Origin: Lepisosteus oculatus
Lineage: Eukaryota; Chordata; Actinopteri; Semionotiformes; Lepisosteidae
DNA length: 64,000 bases
Direction of reading: 5' to 3'
Assembly: GCF_040954835.1 (NCBI RefSeq)
Contig: NW_027168383.1
Coordinates: 497,501 to 561,500, forward strand
In this document: positions 10,240 to 21,059 of the stretch, in pieces
Position numbering within the stretch: position 1 is the first letter of the stretch
Layout of the letters: each line of letters starts with the position of its first letter
Program-made: the position numbers and the translations under genes
The notes under the pieces: model-generated
Told to the model about the DNA's origin: nothing
The model's input: the letters and a program-made list of their open reading frames with translations, nothing else
Databases searched by the model: none

Positions 10240-13200
10240 AAAAAGGAAGTTTGCTCACTACTTCCTATTGGAAGTACCTATTGGTTCGACTGGGCGCCCA
10301 GCTGGACACAGTAAACAGTGTGCTGTGGACACGGGTGGACCCAGATGCCCACTCTCTAAGCGGTGACCCCGAGAACATTCGGTCAGGTCAGACGATTCCT
10401 CAGGCCTGCCAGGTAGTAAACGAATCGGACCTGATCGTTCCTGCGTCAACAGCAGGGTTTCCAGTACGCCTTGTCCTAAAGAAGGGACAGAGAATGGACG
10501 CTGAGATGGTTTTCTTCCAACCATCAGCTCAGTTTATCAGACTGAACCTAGCAGTCTGTTGTACCCCCAGACTGGAACGGAATGGCCGAGCCACCTGCCT
10601 GTTGGTGCAGAACATAGCAAAACAAGATGTCAAAATCCCTGCTCGCACTGACATGGAACTGGTAATTGACAATGGTTTCTATGATTTCGAACTAGCCATC
10701 CCAGTACTGGGGCAGCTCCCTGGTCCCTTGGCCAGGGAGGGGGGAACCGAGCAGGTGTACTACACCTACCCCCGGCGGATGATTGCAATTATGCCAATAG
10801 AGGGATTCTGCAACCAGGAGGTGTGCAGGGTGGACCTTAGCGATAAGGATGAGATGGTTGTGTACACAGTACACGCAGGTGTTCCGATGGACCACTCAGC
10901 CGAGAGTACGACCCGGGATACCGCCATGCCGTCAAAAGCGGGGTTCCTAGAGCAGGTACAGGAACAGGTTGGCAAGGCAGATGCCCTGGAAACGGAAAGC
11001 CAGCGTCAGCAGCTGCGTCAGAATTTCCAGGATTTCCGGGAAGTGTTTGCACGGGACGCCTATGACTGCGGGGTGACGGATTTGAACACAGTGCGCATTC
11101 CAACGGCCCCTGGCGCCCGCCCAACCTATGTCAGGCAGTATCGCATTCCCCTCACGGCATACGAGTCCATAAAGCAGACGTTGGATGCTCTACTAGAGCG
11201 TCAGATCATAAGGGAGTGTAACTCCACTTATAACTCCCCACTGTGGCCGGTGCTGAAACCCAATGGTAAATGGCGTCTGACCATTGACTACCGGCAGCTG
11301 AATAAACAGGTTCCTTTGTCACGATGGCCAATGATCTACCTAGATCAGGAGTTATTCAAGGTGACAACAGCGAAATATTTCACCACAGTGGATGTGGCCA
11401 ATGGGTTCTGGACCCTTAAGGTAGAACCAACAGACCAGTACAAACTGGCCTTTTCCTTTGGAAACAGGCAGTTCACCTGGAATCGATGCCCCTTTGGGTA
11501 TTCCAACTCCCCAGCGGAGTTCAACATATTTCTGCACAAAGCCATGAGTCATGCAGCCGCCAGGGGCAACCTGGTCTATGTGGACGATATTCTGATGAGG
11601 AGTCAGACCTGGGAAGAACACATGGCCGAGATCAGGCATGTGTTGACCCAGCTCTCCTGTGCAGGGGCCAAACTGTCCCTGGCTAAGGGACAGTGGTGTA
11701 GGACCCAAGTGGAGTACGTGGGACTGTTGGTTGGAGCCCAAGGCATACAGCCACAGTCCAGCAGAGTCCAAGCTATCCAGAATATGAAGTCGCCCACTAA
11801 CCTGTCTGAACTGCGCAGCTTTCTGGGAGTATGTAATTATTCCCAGCAGTTCATTGAGGATTACGCTGAAATAGCAAGGCCCCTCCACAAGCTGTTGCAG
11901 AAAGACGTGCCCTTTGAGTGGGGGCCTTCCCCAGAACAGGCTGTGATGGAGCTGAAGCGCAGACTCGGTAGTGCGCCGAGCTTGGCCTACCCTGACAAAA
12001 ATAAGGTCTTCTACCTTGAAGCAGGGTTCTCAGAGCACTGCCTTGGGGCTGCTCTGAGTCAGGAATATAACCAAGAGCGAAGGGTGGTGGCATATGCCAG
12101 TCGAGCCCTGAGCCCAGTGGAGCAAAAGTTCTTGGACTGCGAGAAGGCCCTGTTGTCTACGGTCTGGTCGGTAGAACACTTCCGTAGTTATGTTGGGGGA
12201 CAAAAGATCATCATCGAAACCTGCCACCAACCTGTGACATTCCTGCATAGCCAGAGACTGAAAGCGGGCAGGGTGTCAAATAGCAGGATTGTGGCATGAA
12301 TGATGGCCCTACAAGGCTATGAGATAGAGGTACGTTATGCACAGAGCAAGAAAATGTACCTGGGACAGGGCCTGGCTTTGGGCCAAGTGTGTCACGGCTG
12401 TGACACTGACATGGAAGCTCCAGAAACAATTCCCGCTGCTGAGCTACCGAACAATCATCGGTACTACGATGAGAACGTGGGCCAGGGCTTACCCATGGCC
12501 TATGTTGACGGTTGCTCTTTTCGCCACGAACAGCAGGTGCTAGCAGGGGTAGGAGTAGTCTGGCAAGACAATACTCCCTGTGGGCCGACCCGCTATAAGC
12601 TAGGACCAAAGACTAGTCAGTATGCGGAAGTAGCTGGGGTGCTGATCACCCTCCAGCAGGCCCTGACACATGGCCTTAAACAGTTTGTCATCTGTAGTGA
12701 CTCGAACTACGCCCGACATAGCTTCGTGTCTCACGTTCCGTATTGGAAGGGTAACGGCATGAAAAATGCCCGGGGCAAGGAAGTAAAGAACAAAGAGTTG
12801 TTCCTGGCCAGTGACAAGCTCACGACCGAGGCTGGAATGATGGTTTACTGGAGGAAGGTGAAGGGACACTCCCAGGTGAAGGGACCCGACAAAGACGGGA
12901 ATGATGAGGCCGACCGGTTGGCCAAATCTGGTGCCTTAGAGGGTGAACCCTGGCAGTTCCAGCAGGAATGGCTACCCCCAGAATTCGTGGCTGAGGTCAA
13001 GGCGGTCACCCGAAGCAGGGCTAGACAGGATGTCGGAGCTGACCCTCAATCTGTAGTGCTTGGGTCACAGGGTTTTAACACCGATCTTGCGGAAATGCAG
13101 AAACAGGACCCAGCAATTGGGCAAATGTATCAGCATATCGCTGACCCAGTGCGTCAACCTCTTTCGGAGCAGGTGCTGAGCCAGTCTCTGGAGCTGAAGG

Positions 13201-14399
13201 AGCTGGCAGAGGTGAAAGACAACCTAAAAATTATAAAGGGGTTGTTGGTTTGTGTACCAGTTGCACAAGGTGTCCCAAAGTGGGTAGTTCCCCACTGTCA
13301 TCGGGGGGTCATGATCCAACACGCTCATGACGAACCCTGTGGGGGTCACCGGGGAATCAAGGCTACATACGACACTATCCAGCAGGTGGCATTCTGGCCT
13401 CACATGGGCCAAGACATCGCCGCGTATGTAAAGGGGTGTCTGACGTGTAGCCAGTTCCAACCATCACGGCCCTTGCACCGTGCACCACTCCAGAAAAAGG
13501 GCATGACATTCACCTGGTCCAATCTTCAAATGGATTGGGTGGGGCCGCTGGTGAGGTCATCCAGAGGGAACAAATATTTCCTCACTGTTACGTGTGCATT
13601 CACAAAATGGATTGAGTGCCTCCCAGCACCCAACGACACGGCAGAGACAACTGCAGTGCTGTTGGTGAACCATGTGTTCAGTCGATGGGGATTCCCCCTG
13701 ACCGTGGTCTCGGATCGGGGAACCCATTTCACAGCTACAGTAATGGCAACCCTGTGGAATATGCTTGGGGTCAAGACCCAGTTGCATATCTCCTACCACC
13801 CTCAATCCTCGGGCCAGGCAGAAAGGGCAAACCGAATGGTGGTTAGTATGCTCAAAAAGTTTGTCTCCAACAGCAGTAGGGACTGAGACATTAAGCTGCC
13901 CCTGGTTCTGATGGCCATCCGAGGTAAGCCCCATTGCTCTACGGGGGTCCCACCTTTTGAGATGATGACAGGTCGGAAGATGACTCTTCCCCTACACTGT
14001 CTTTATGGGGTGGAGGACCTGAGCACGACGGGGGCTGCTACGGCCCATCAGTATGTGTCAGACCTGCGAGCACATCTGCAGGCAACCTTTGCTTTTGCCC
14101 AGAACAATCTGGGAAGGAGTGCAGAGGGTAGGAAAGCATACTATGACCGAAAGGCAGTTAACCAGGAACTCCAAGTAGGAGACAAGGTCCTGTACTTCCA
14201 ATTTGCCAAACCCACAGGGGTGGCCCGGAAGTTCTTACCCAGTTGGACAGGACCCCACGAGATTGTCGATAAGGTATCACCGGTAGCTTATCGAATTCAG
14301 ATTGAGAAGGGAAGGCAATCTCTGGTCTACAAGTGGGTGCATCGCAACCACCTCCGGTTGTATCGCCCACCTCAAATGGCGCCGGAGAACACAGAATAG
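10240..14399 (+). pseudogene. Family-B pol region: RT, tether, RNase H, integrase (fossil)
   Basis: Reverse transcriptase at about 11,030-11,900, with NSPLWPVLKPNGKWRLTIDY and the catalytic YVDD near 11,578. Next comes a segment (about 11,940-12,290) homologous to an RNase H fold but lacking the usual acidic signature, matching the tether or connection domain of retroviruses. A second, retrovirus-type RNase H follows (about 12,480-12,960; [32 protein letters not shown]). Integrase has an HHCC zinc finger (about 13,320-13,450), a catalytic core with D, D and E in [15 protein letters not shown] and SGQAERANR, and a C-terminal SH3-like part (about 14,100-14,399). Dual RNase H is a hallmark of retroviruses and a few allied lineages. 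The region is broken at several points. Confidence 0.85.
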
Positions 14400-14540
14400 G
14401 GTTAAACGTCCAAACCCGATCAAAGAGGGGGGTGCCCCTTTGTAGCTGCAGGTAGTTAGGTACTGTACTGTAGGTCCTGCTAGGAAAATATATTCAAAAT
14501 TATAGTGGAACTGTACCATGTGCCTCATCTATGTTCCAGA

Positions 14541-14687
14541 ATGGGAATCCTAAAACTGCCAGGGCTGGTCCTGACAGTACTGTGGATCGCCTCGACACAG
14601 CCCCTTGAAGTTGTGGAACCTGGTCCTCCTACCGGCATAGTCCTGCAGGAAACCATAGTCCTCTCCATGGAAATCTTTATGGTACAA
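14541..14687 (+). pseudogene. Start of a family-B env-like frame (fossil)
   Basis: MGILKLPGLVLTVLWIAS resembles a signal peptide (short n-region, leucine-rich core, small residues at the end). It lies downstream of integrase, where env starts in retroviruses. The sequence runs into the LINE 3' end after about 50 codons. The env assignment is inference from position and signal-like sequence. Confidence 0.45.
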
Positions 14688-14887
14688 TCTTTTTTTTTTC
14701 TTATAAAATATACTTTATTCCGAAAAAAAACACATCTCAAAGGGAAACGTCTCACACGATAACACTCCACAAAATTAAAACATCGGCGGAACGGCGGTGA
14801 TTGTCTGTTATCAATCCTTGCAAGGGTGGGCGGATTTGCGCTATTATGAGAGTCCCTCCAAACCCTACCGCTTGCTGTAAACCATTA

Positions 14888-15236
14888 ATCCCTGTACAGG
14901 GTCCATAGGCCTTTCCAGTGCTCCTTTGCCGTGGGGAAACCCCATTTAGCAACGTCGCGCTTCATCCTCCTCCTGAGGTCCGCCAGGATCCTCTCTTCCA
15001 GCTCCCTCGCTCCCCACTTGTTGTTGTGCCGGATGAGATTGTTTCTCGCGTCCCACAGGCCTTTCTTTGTGAGGGACAGCAGCAGCCACATCAGGAACTG
15101 CGTCCCCCTGTCCAGTCCGGTAGGTGCCAGCCCCAGCAGAATGTACTGGTAGCTGAGCACCGCATTCGTTTCCAGGAGTTGCATTATGTTGTCCATTCTG
15201 CCCCACACCGCCTTGGCGAAGGGGCAGCTCCTTCAC
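14888..15236 (-). pseudogene. LINE ORF2 C-terminal fragment
   Basis: The minus strand encodes about 107 residues (NIMQLLETNAVLSYQYILLG through EERILADLRRRMKRDVAKWG to WKGLWTLYRD) that resemble the extreme C-terminus of L1/Tx1-type ORF2 proteins: a helical tail ending in a W..LY motif. It is the same kind of tail as in the LINE at 32.6-37.7 kb (ENYYLRDLWREGREEAENLW), but diverged. The endonuclease and RT parts are absent. Confidence 0.5.
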
Positions 15237-15291
15237 TTTATTAAGATACTGAAGAAAGATGTGGAGACGGGGGTTTGAATTTAATCCTTTC

Positions 15292-15655
15292 TGTAGGGGG
15301 TTTAGACTTTCAAGTCACAAACTGGGGTTTATGGCAGGAAAGGGGGGTTAACTGATAAGGATTGCAGATGCAAGCTAGGAACCCCCCTGGGTGTAATGTT
15401 AAACTGACCATTTGTCCAGAACATCGTAAACTGGCCAAATACCATGAACCCCCCTCTTTACCATCAGACCGAGTGACGTCAGAAACGGAGAAGAAAACAC
15501 TATATACCCCAAAAGTTTGTAACAGTACGGGGAACAATACTTCGGTTTTGTTGTTTCTTGCGGGAAACAAGACTTCGGCTTTATTGTTCCTTGCATGCAA
15601 TAAACTCATCTGTTTTACTTCATCTCGGGATCAAGAACCTTATTTCTTCTGTTAC
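15292..15655 (+). repeat. Possible solo LTR of another retrovirus-like family
   Basis: Begins TGTAGGGGGTTTAGAC and ends near TTCTGTTACAACA. It has a TATA-like CTATATACCCC near 15,500, then GCAATAAACTC (polyadenylation type) and CATCTCGGGATCAAGAACC, the usual order U3-R-U5. No clean target duplication was identified, so the ends are approximate. Confidence 0.45.
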
Positions 15656-15777
15656 AACAACCAGAACTATAACAGTCCTTAACACTTAACTACACCATTC
15701 CAAACTAACACTAAAGAAACACTAGTATATACTGGTATAACAAATATAACCAAACATAATCATTAACTGAGCAGTCA

Positions 15778-16690
15778 CTGGGAGCAAATCTCCTTCCCGT
15801 CCACAAAGGCCCTCGCTCCCACAAAGTAGGCTCTCCTCCCCTCTCTTCTGGCAGCTTCAACCTGGGGCCACAGCTGGTTCCTGGTGCTCCTGTCCGCGGC
15901 AGACAGGTCCTCTGCAAACCTCAGTTTGTTCCCATTCAAATACTCATTCCCCCTCGCCGCTCGCCACAGCATGTCCCTCGCCGTCCTCTTGGTGAACTGT
16001 ATTATAATCGATCTGGGGCGCACTTGCTCAGACATGTTCGCTCTCCCGAGCCTGTGAACAAAGTCAAAGGCCGATATTACGTCCTCCTGGTCCGGCAGGG
16101 TCCTTTTACAGATACCCTTCACTGTTGCAACAAGGTCCTTATCACGTTCCTCTTTAACTCCAAATAATTTTAAATTCCATCATCGACGGTATCTATCTAC
16201 ATCGTTCACTTTCAATTCAAGTTCTTTAATATGCTTTTCTTGTTTGGTATTTACTTGTTTAAGAACTTTTACTTCACTCTTTAAGTCTTCAACCTCTTTA
16301 AACACACAGTCCATGGACTTTTTAAGACTTTCGATTGCGACTGTATTAGATCAAATCATTTCCTTCAGCTCACCCATGCTCTGTGCCATCATGTTGAAGA
16401 TGTTGGTCTGGAGCTCCTCCAGCGTCAGCTCGCCCCTTCCTCTCTTGGCTGCCGGGGTTTTCACAGGTGTGCTGGGCAGGGACTCCGGCTCTTCCTCTGG
16501 CAGCTGAGTCTCACTTGAGCGCATCTCAAGCACTCTTTCCACGTCCCCTCCAGCTGCTTCACTTTTCCCTTTAGTTGCCATCAATTTTCTTGTAGTGCTA
16601 TACATATACGATTGAGGTTTCTTAGACTTCTCCTTCGAAGACCCAGCACTCTCTTTTCTTTTCCCAGTGTTACTCATATCGAAATTCTTA
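15778..16690 (-). pseudogene. LINE ORF1 (L1 ORF1p-like) pseudogene
   Basis: The minus strand encodes MSNTGKRKESAGSSKEKSKK, a charged linker, a coiled-coil-like heptad region (KSEVKVLKQVNTKQEKHIKE), then an RRM/CTD-like part with FDFVHRLGR, RPRSIIIQF, ARDMLWRAARG and LRFAEDLSAADR, which are hallmarks of L1 ORF1p (FxRxHR.., RP..I..F.., ..F..DLS). L1 ORF1p is a trimeric RNA chaperone that coats the LINE RNA. In-frame stops interrupt it, one after GELKEMI and one before WNLKLFG. It cannot make a full protein. Confidence 0.7.
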
Positions 16691-16880
16691 AACCTAAAAA
16701 AAATCGTTTTTTTTTCTTTCAATTATAACTGAAGTTTAAACAAGTAGTGTTAAGTCCTTATTTTTCTGTAGTCAAAAAAAGCAAAAATTAACATTCAGGT
16801 CATGAAAAACTCAAAAAAAATCCTCAACCACTAAACTTTACCTCCCACCTGAGCGCCATCTTGAACGCCCCTACCACCAG

Positions 16881-17484
16881 AGAATGCTCACGATTTCGGA
16901 AGCTGTCTCCGGGACGTGCTGATTCCACACATCCTGAATAAATCATGATATTGTTAGTTGCTGTAGCTAGACGTTCAAATGAGTTTCATGGCCAGATGGA
17001 CTGTTTCCTCCAGCGGTATAGTATTGCAGTGAGACAGCACGATGCCTGCAAGACTATGTCACGCTAAACGCCACAGATTGTGTTTGTCCGTTCATGTCAG
17101 TTGTCCTGCAGCCACGGGAAGTGGGACACAAACATGCCGCAATGCTTTCAAGACGTTAGGATTTGTTTGTGCAACATCCGAGAAGAGTACTTGTGGCTTG
17201 AATGTGAACTGTACGTGCCCGCCCCCTTTCCTCTGTAGTGCATGAGTTCCTCCCGGCATGCCCTTCGTCATTGTTCTGTCATCTTGTATTTAAAGGGTTG
17301 TATTTCTGCTGCTGAAAAGAATCAACGGGTTTCTTTGTTCCCAACGGAGCCCTTGTCTGTCATGAAATTCTTCAAAACCTCAAGCTAGAAGAAGACGACA
17401 AATATGAAGCGTTACAGCAATGACATGCCATGAGACGATTGATAACGATTTCCATAGGATCCCCGCGGTTGCCTGGCAACCGTC
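16881..17484. other. U4 upstream region (duplicated, inverted copy at 27.7-28.25 kb)
   Basis: No protein gene. The sequence is shared in inverted orientation with 27,656-28,250 and includes the likely U4 promoter. The 67-codon open frames here recur only because the DNA is duplicated. Confidence 0.7.
17247..17263 (+). promoter_or_regulatory. Candidate SPH/ZNF143 (distal enhancer) site of U4
   Basis: TTCCTCCCGGCATGCCC about 230 bp upstream of the U4 start resembles the SPH/Staf element (TTCCCRGCATGCC) of vertebrate snRNA distal enhancers, at the expected distance. The same sequence precedes the inverted U4 at 27.5 kb. Functional use is inference. Confidence 0.5.
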
Positions 17485-17629
17485 AGCTTTGCGCAGTGGC
17501 AGTATCGTAGCCTGTGAGGTTTAGCCGAGGCGGGATTATTGCTAGTTGAAAACTTTTCCCAATACCCCGCTTCCGCCGGTTTGCAATACAATCGGCGAAA
17601 GCAATTTTTGACAGTCTCGTTAGAGACTG
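17485..17629 (+). ncRNA. U4 spliceosomal snRNA
   Basis: Starts AGCTTTGCGCAGTGGCAGTA as in vertebrate U4. It contains the U6-pairing stem regions (GATTATTGCTAGTTGAAAAC), the central 5' stem-loop, the Sm site in GCAATTTTTGACAG and the terminal hairpin ending GAGACTG, for a total of 145 nt. U4 base-pairs with U6 to keep it inactive until spliceosome activation. Relative to the other two intact copies it differs at a few positions. It is followed by the conserved flank GAGCAAGGTGTTTAAAGACA, which is broken 63 bp downstream by a DNA transposon. Probably transcribable; promoter function is unproven. Confidence 0.9.
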
Positions 17630-17692
17630 AGCAAGGTGTTTAAAGACAGATTTGGTCATGGTGACATCATGGTAGAAAGAAGCGAGCTTGTT

Positions 17693-18221
17693 CCCAGTGG
17701 GCATTGATTCGTCGAATATACGTATATTTACGGTGAAATTACGGCTATACGTATATATACGTCGCCTCGAAGTATAATCAACGTCGAATTGCAACCGTAA
17801 AATTGACGACATTAACAAACGCATATATAACGTCGAAAACACATCTAACACAGTGCCTGAGGCTTTTTACTGTATGTATCGTGTGTGCCGCAACTAGGAG
17901 TATACGGCACTCTGCACAGTGTACGAAGTAAATTATTTTCGCAGCAAATAATTTACACGTGTATAATAAATATAGTAAATATAATAAATTAATTACTGCG
18001 AAAATAATTTACTTTGTACACTGTGCAGAGTGCCGTATACTCCTAATTGCGGCACACACGATACATACAGTAAAAAGCCTCAGGCACTGTGTTAGATGTT
18101 TTTTCGACGTTATATATGCGTTTATTCATGTCGTCGATTTTACGGTTGCAATTCGACGTTGATTATACGTCGAGGCGACGTATATATACGTATAGCCGTA
18201 ATTTCGCCGAATCAATGCCCA
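17693..18221. repeat. Long palindrome (two about 255-bp arms)
   Basis: The left arm (from CCCAGTGGGCATTGATTCG) is repeated as its reverse complement ending CGAATCAATGCCCA, with the centre near 17,957 around TACACGTGTATAATAAATAT. Arms share GTATACGGCACTCTGCACAG and GCCTCAGGCACTGTGTTAGA. Palindromic open frames here (up to 122 codons) are artefacts. Confidence 0.85.
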
Positions 18222-20156
18222 CAGCTTGGCATACAAGGGTTTTGCTGAGGGGGTCTTGCCACCTGCCTGAAAAAAAACAGTAAAATGTTTGAGTGCCTAT
18301 AGAGTTTCTATTTTTATTTTCTTGACAAAAGTCCCCCATCAGTGCGCGGTGCCCGAGGAAAAATCTGTAGGGGGGCGTCTGAAATTCTGAGGGGGGAGTG
18401 ATATTTCGGTTGAAACGGAGCTGTACGGTGCAGCTACCCAAATGAAATCTCGCAGCTATGCCATTGATTAGTGCTTCATGATAGAAGATAACGACTAGCA
18501 ATCTGGTATTTGCGATGAAGTTCAGTTTCACATTTTTCGTCACTCTCAAGGTTTGTATTGCCTGGAGCGAAAAGTACCATAAGCGTTCATTTTTGCAGCT
18601 ACATGGACGTTCTGAATCGTTAAGAAAAAAATGTTGTAAAACCAACAGAAAGCACAGACTGCTATAACTAGTCCTAGTTATATAACGATTTTAAGTATAA
18701 TGATAAACTACTGCAAGGAATCGGTCCACCTGAGCAAACAGGATCGTAATGTTGACACTCAATAATATGTGCAGTTCCTGGACGGATAGCCCTCCTGCCC
18801 ATCAAACAGACTGAGTGACTGTTCGTGTCATTTAGTGTTGTCTGACCATTGACAAAGTACAACTATTTTTTTAGGGTGCAAATTAAGTTAGGTAAAACTT
18901 TTTGCCCAAAACTGAAGGGGCGACATTCCCCCCTCCCCCCGTGATGCCAGGCCTGTCCCCATCCTATTCCATAATGTCATTATATATAATACCATACAAC
19001 AGTGACCGATCCTTACTTATTGCATGCGTTAAAATTGCACATCAGCTCATAGCAGCGATGTATTATCAATGTTAAATTTCAACCATAATATCGACAACAT
19101 TAATAAACGCATACGTTGAGAAAATATCGAACCCAGCATATTTTCCGGTTATATACCACAATGCATTGCTAGTATTCGTTGGTCACCATTTTGGACACGT
19201 TTTTCAAACGTAGAAGTATATCCGAAAATATCTCAGCAATCCTCTTTTGACGAGTAAGTATGAACAATAATAATACTATCTGAATACATACAGATCTTTC
19301 TTAATATTATTTTGATTAAAATAGTATGTGAATAAGCAAAAAAATGGCACATAATATAGTGTGAATGGGGAAGATGACACAAAATTGTTTTGCCGTTTCT
19401 CTTATTCTTATTCTATGTTGTACTTTCAAACTTTGGGTACTCTTTAATTAGGACAGACTTTATTGCTCAACTGCTATGATGCAAGCCAAATTCTATACAT
19501 TTATTTCAGCTTTGAGCTTAGTAAACCGTTCATTTTTTAGATTATACTAAAGAAGATATTAATCATCATTTATTTGGGAAGTAATATTATATAATTTTCT
19601 CCTAGCTGCAGTGCTGAAGTCCCACCCTACATCAACAGAAAAAGAAATAAAGGAGCACGCAATGTGTTACTTGAAGAATGCATATGCAAGGCAGGGGGCC
19701 AAGAGATCTGGACTCTGAAAATAATAGGTTTTTGGTTCTAACTGTTAGGACAATTAGACAGGGTTTGCAAATAGTGGACAAAAATCGTCTTAACTTCCAT
19801 TGTAATATTTTATATTTTATGTAATATTTTTTTCTTGGAAATATAGAAGTTGTACATTTTAAAATGTATATTTGAATCAAAATGTGGTTTTGAGTTAGTG
19901 TGTTAATGTAATTAGTTTTGTGTTTGTCATTACTATACTGTATATTGCCATGTTACCAGAATTTGTAGCTGAAGTTTAAGACTAGTTGTGTTTTTATGAT
20001 TATTGCCCATATGTTGATTGTTGATTGATTGTATACAATGTATAATTTGAAATACATATGTTTCAGGTGTGAATGTGTATTTTCAGAATACATTTCTAAA
20101 CCTAATCATTGGCTTGTTTTACTTGTTTCTACACCTATAAAATCTATCTTTGATGT

Positions 20157-20400
20157 ATAATAGACCTCTACCCATATACGTATAATAGACCTCTAATGTT
20201 ATCCGTATAATAGACCTCTAACCATATACGTATAATAGACCTCTAAAGTTATACGTATAATAGACCTCTAACCATATACGTATAATAGACCTCTAAAGTT
20301 ATCCGGAACTCCAACCATATATGTATAATAGTCCTCTAAATTTATCCGTATAATAGAACTCCAACCATTTATGTATAATGAACGTCTAAATATAGACGTA
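20157..20400. repeat. Tandem repeats within transposon copy 1
   Basis: About eight degenerate units of roughly 24-28 bp around GTATAATAGACCTCTAA followed by CCATATAC or AGTTATCC. Mirrored at 41,700-42,005 in copy 2. Confidence 0.8.
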
Positions 20401-20520
20401 TAATTGACGTTTAACTTTAGACGTATATTAGAATTTCATTCTAGACGAATTGTAGACCACATTTAGACGTCTAAGATATGCGTTTAATGGACGTATATTA
20501 TACGTCTTTTGCCCAATGGG

Positions 20521-21040
20521 TTACATCTCAACAGAAACGCTCTTTAGCTCTTTCAGCGTTATGCAGAGAACATCGTCTGTCGAGATCACTTTTGAGTCAG
20601 CGCGAAACGCCGTGTGCTGTCAGTTTGATTTCATATTGCTCGTAGCGGCGCCCGGCTTTTGTCTGTCAAACGTTAGGTTGCGCTTCTTCATGCTGCATCG
20701 TCGGCATGAGTGGAGCTTTATAAACGTCTGTACTTACTGCGCCCCATAAGAAATCGTTTGTCCCCGTTCAAAAGAGATTGTGCGATGTCCTGCAGCAAAC
20801 CTTTGACAGTTTGAAAAGAGGAATTTATTCTGCTTCCTGTGCGTGCAGTAGTTACAAAGTTGAACGCCTTTACACGATCTGCTGCAGTTTTCAGTGGGCG
20901 GGCTTTGTCAAATGGCTTGGAAAAACGCACTGTGTTTCGGCTCGGGAAACATCATGAGCAGTGTCCTGCATGTTTTCTGTGTATAGCTGTCTTTTAACGC
21001 ATACAGAATTCATTCGAAATCATTGATTTCTCCAATTAAC
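20521..21040 (+). repeat. U4 3'-flank unit, copy 1 (no protein gene)
   Basis: A conserved non-coding block (from TTACATCTCAACAGAAACG to GAAATCATTGATTTCTCC) that directly continues the U4 3' flank beyond the transposon. Copies lie at 26,905-27,450 (-), 38,384-38,760 (+), 41,065-41,593 (-) and in part at 42,795-43,118 (-). Open frames of 60-99 codons recur with it but show no protein family. Confidence 0.75.
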
Positions 21041-21059
21041 AAGGGTCCCTTAAAGGATG

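Larger units (their letters stand above)
1..14687 (+). mobile_element. Family-B retrovirus-like provirus, broken, interrupted by a nested family-A provirus
   Basis: A retrovirus-like LTR element read 5' to 3' on the plus strand. Parts in order: the end of its 5' LTR (1-185), a primer-binding site (191-208), a leader, the nested family-A element (459-7541), then gag, protease, reverse transcriptase, tether, RNase H and integrase, and the first part of an env-like frame. A LINE abuts it at about 14,688, so the 3' LTR is absent from this window. The reading frames are broken at roughly half a dozen places, so it is a fossil. Its LTR is a sister subfamily of the family-A LTR: both begin TGTAGCGG, end CTACA and share CCAAT-containing blocks. 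A second, shorter copy lies at 45,221-47,945. Age: older than the nested element. The dual RNase H layout places it with retroviruses or close relatives rather than with ordinary Ty3/gypsy elements (inference). Confidence 0.88.
14688..16880 (-). mobile_element. L1-type LINE, minus strand, internally deleted and decayed
   Basis: Read on the minus strand it runs from a 5' region near 16,880 through ORF1 (16,690-15,778) to an ORF2 C-terminal piece (15,236-14,888), a 3' untranslated part and an A-rich tail (the T run at about 14,691). Most of ORF2 is missing, and a possible solo LTR (15,292-15,655) lies in the gap. The 5' end is next to the U4 upstream region. A second copy of its 5' end occurs in the inverted U4 unit at 28,250-28,617, so the LINE landed beside U4 before that unit was duplicated. 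At its 3' end it cuts into the family-B provirus. Confidence 0.7.
17693..20520 (+). mobile_element. Non-autonomous palindromic DNA transposon (copy 1), inserted in a U4 3' flank
   Basis: Ends CCCAGTGGGCA / TGCCCAATGGG form terminal inverted repeats, and TT flanks both sides (TT or TTA target duplication). The empty site is seen at 27,450 and near 38,383, where GCTTGTTACG is uninterrupted. The left end is a giant hairpin (17,693-18,221). The right end is a tandem array of TATAATAGACCTCTAA-type units. The middle (18,222-20,150) has no transposase frame. Copy 2 (41,594-43,961) is inverted. The 2-3 bp duplication and TIR start would suit a PIF/Harbinger-like relative, but the superfamily is unassigned. 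Confidence 0.8.

Noticed and set aside
17500-17851. 122-codon minus-strand frame across U4 and the palindrome
   Set aside because: Antisense to U4 and continues into a non-coding palindrome.
20157-20400. Regularly spaced repeats that could suggest a CRISPR-like array
   Set aside because: Units are degenerate and contiguous with no unique spacers, in a eukaryotic transposon.
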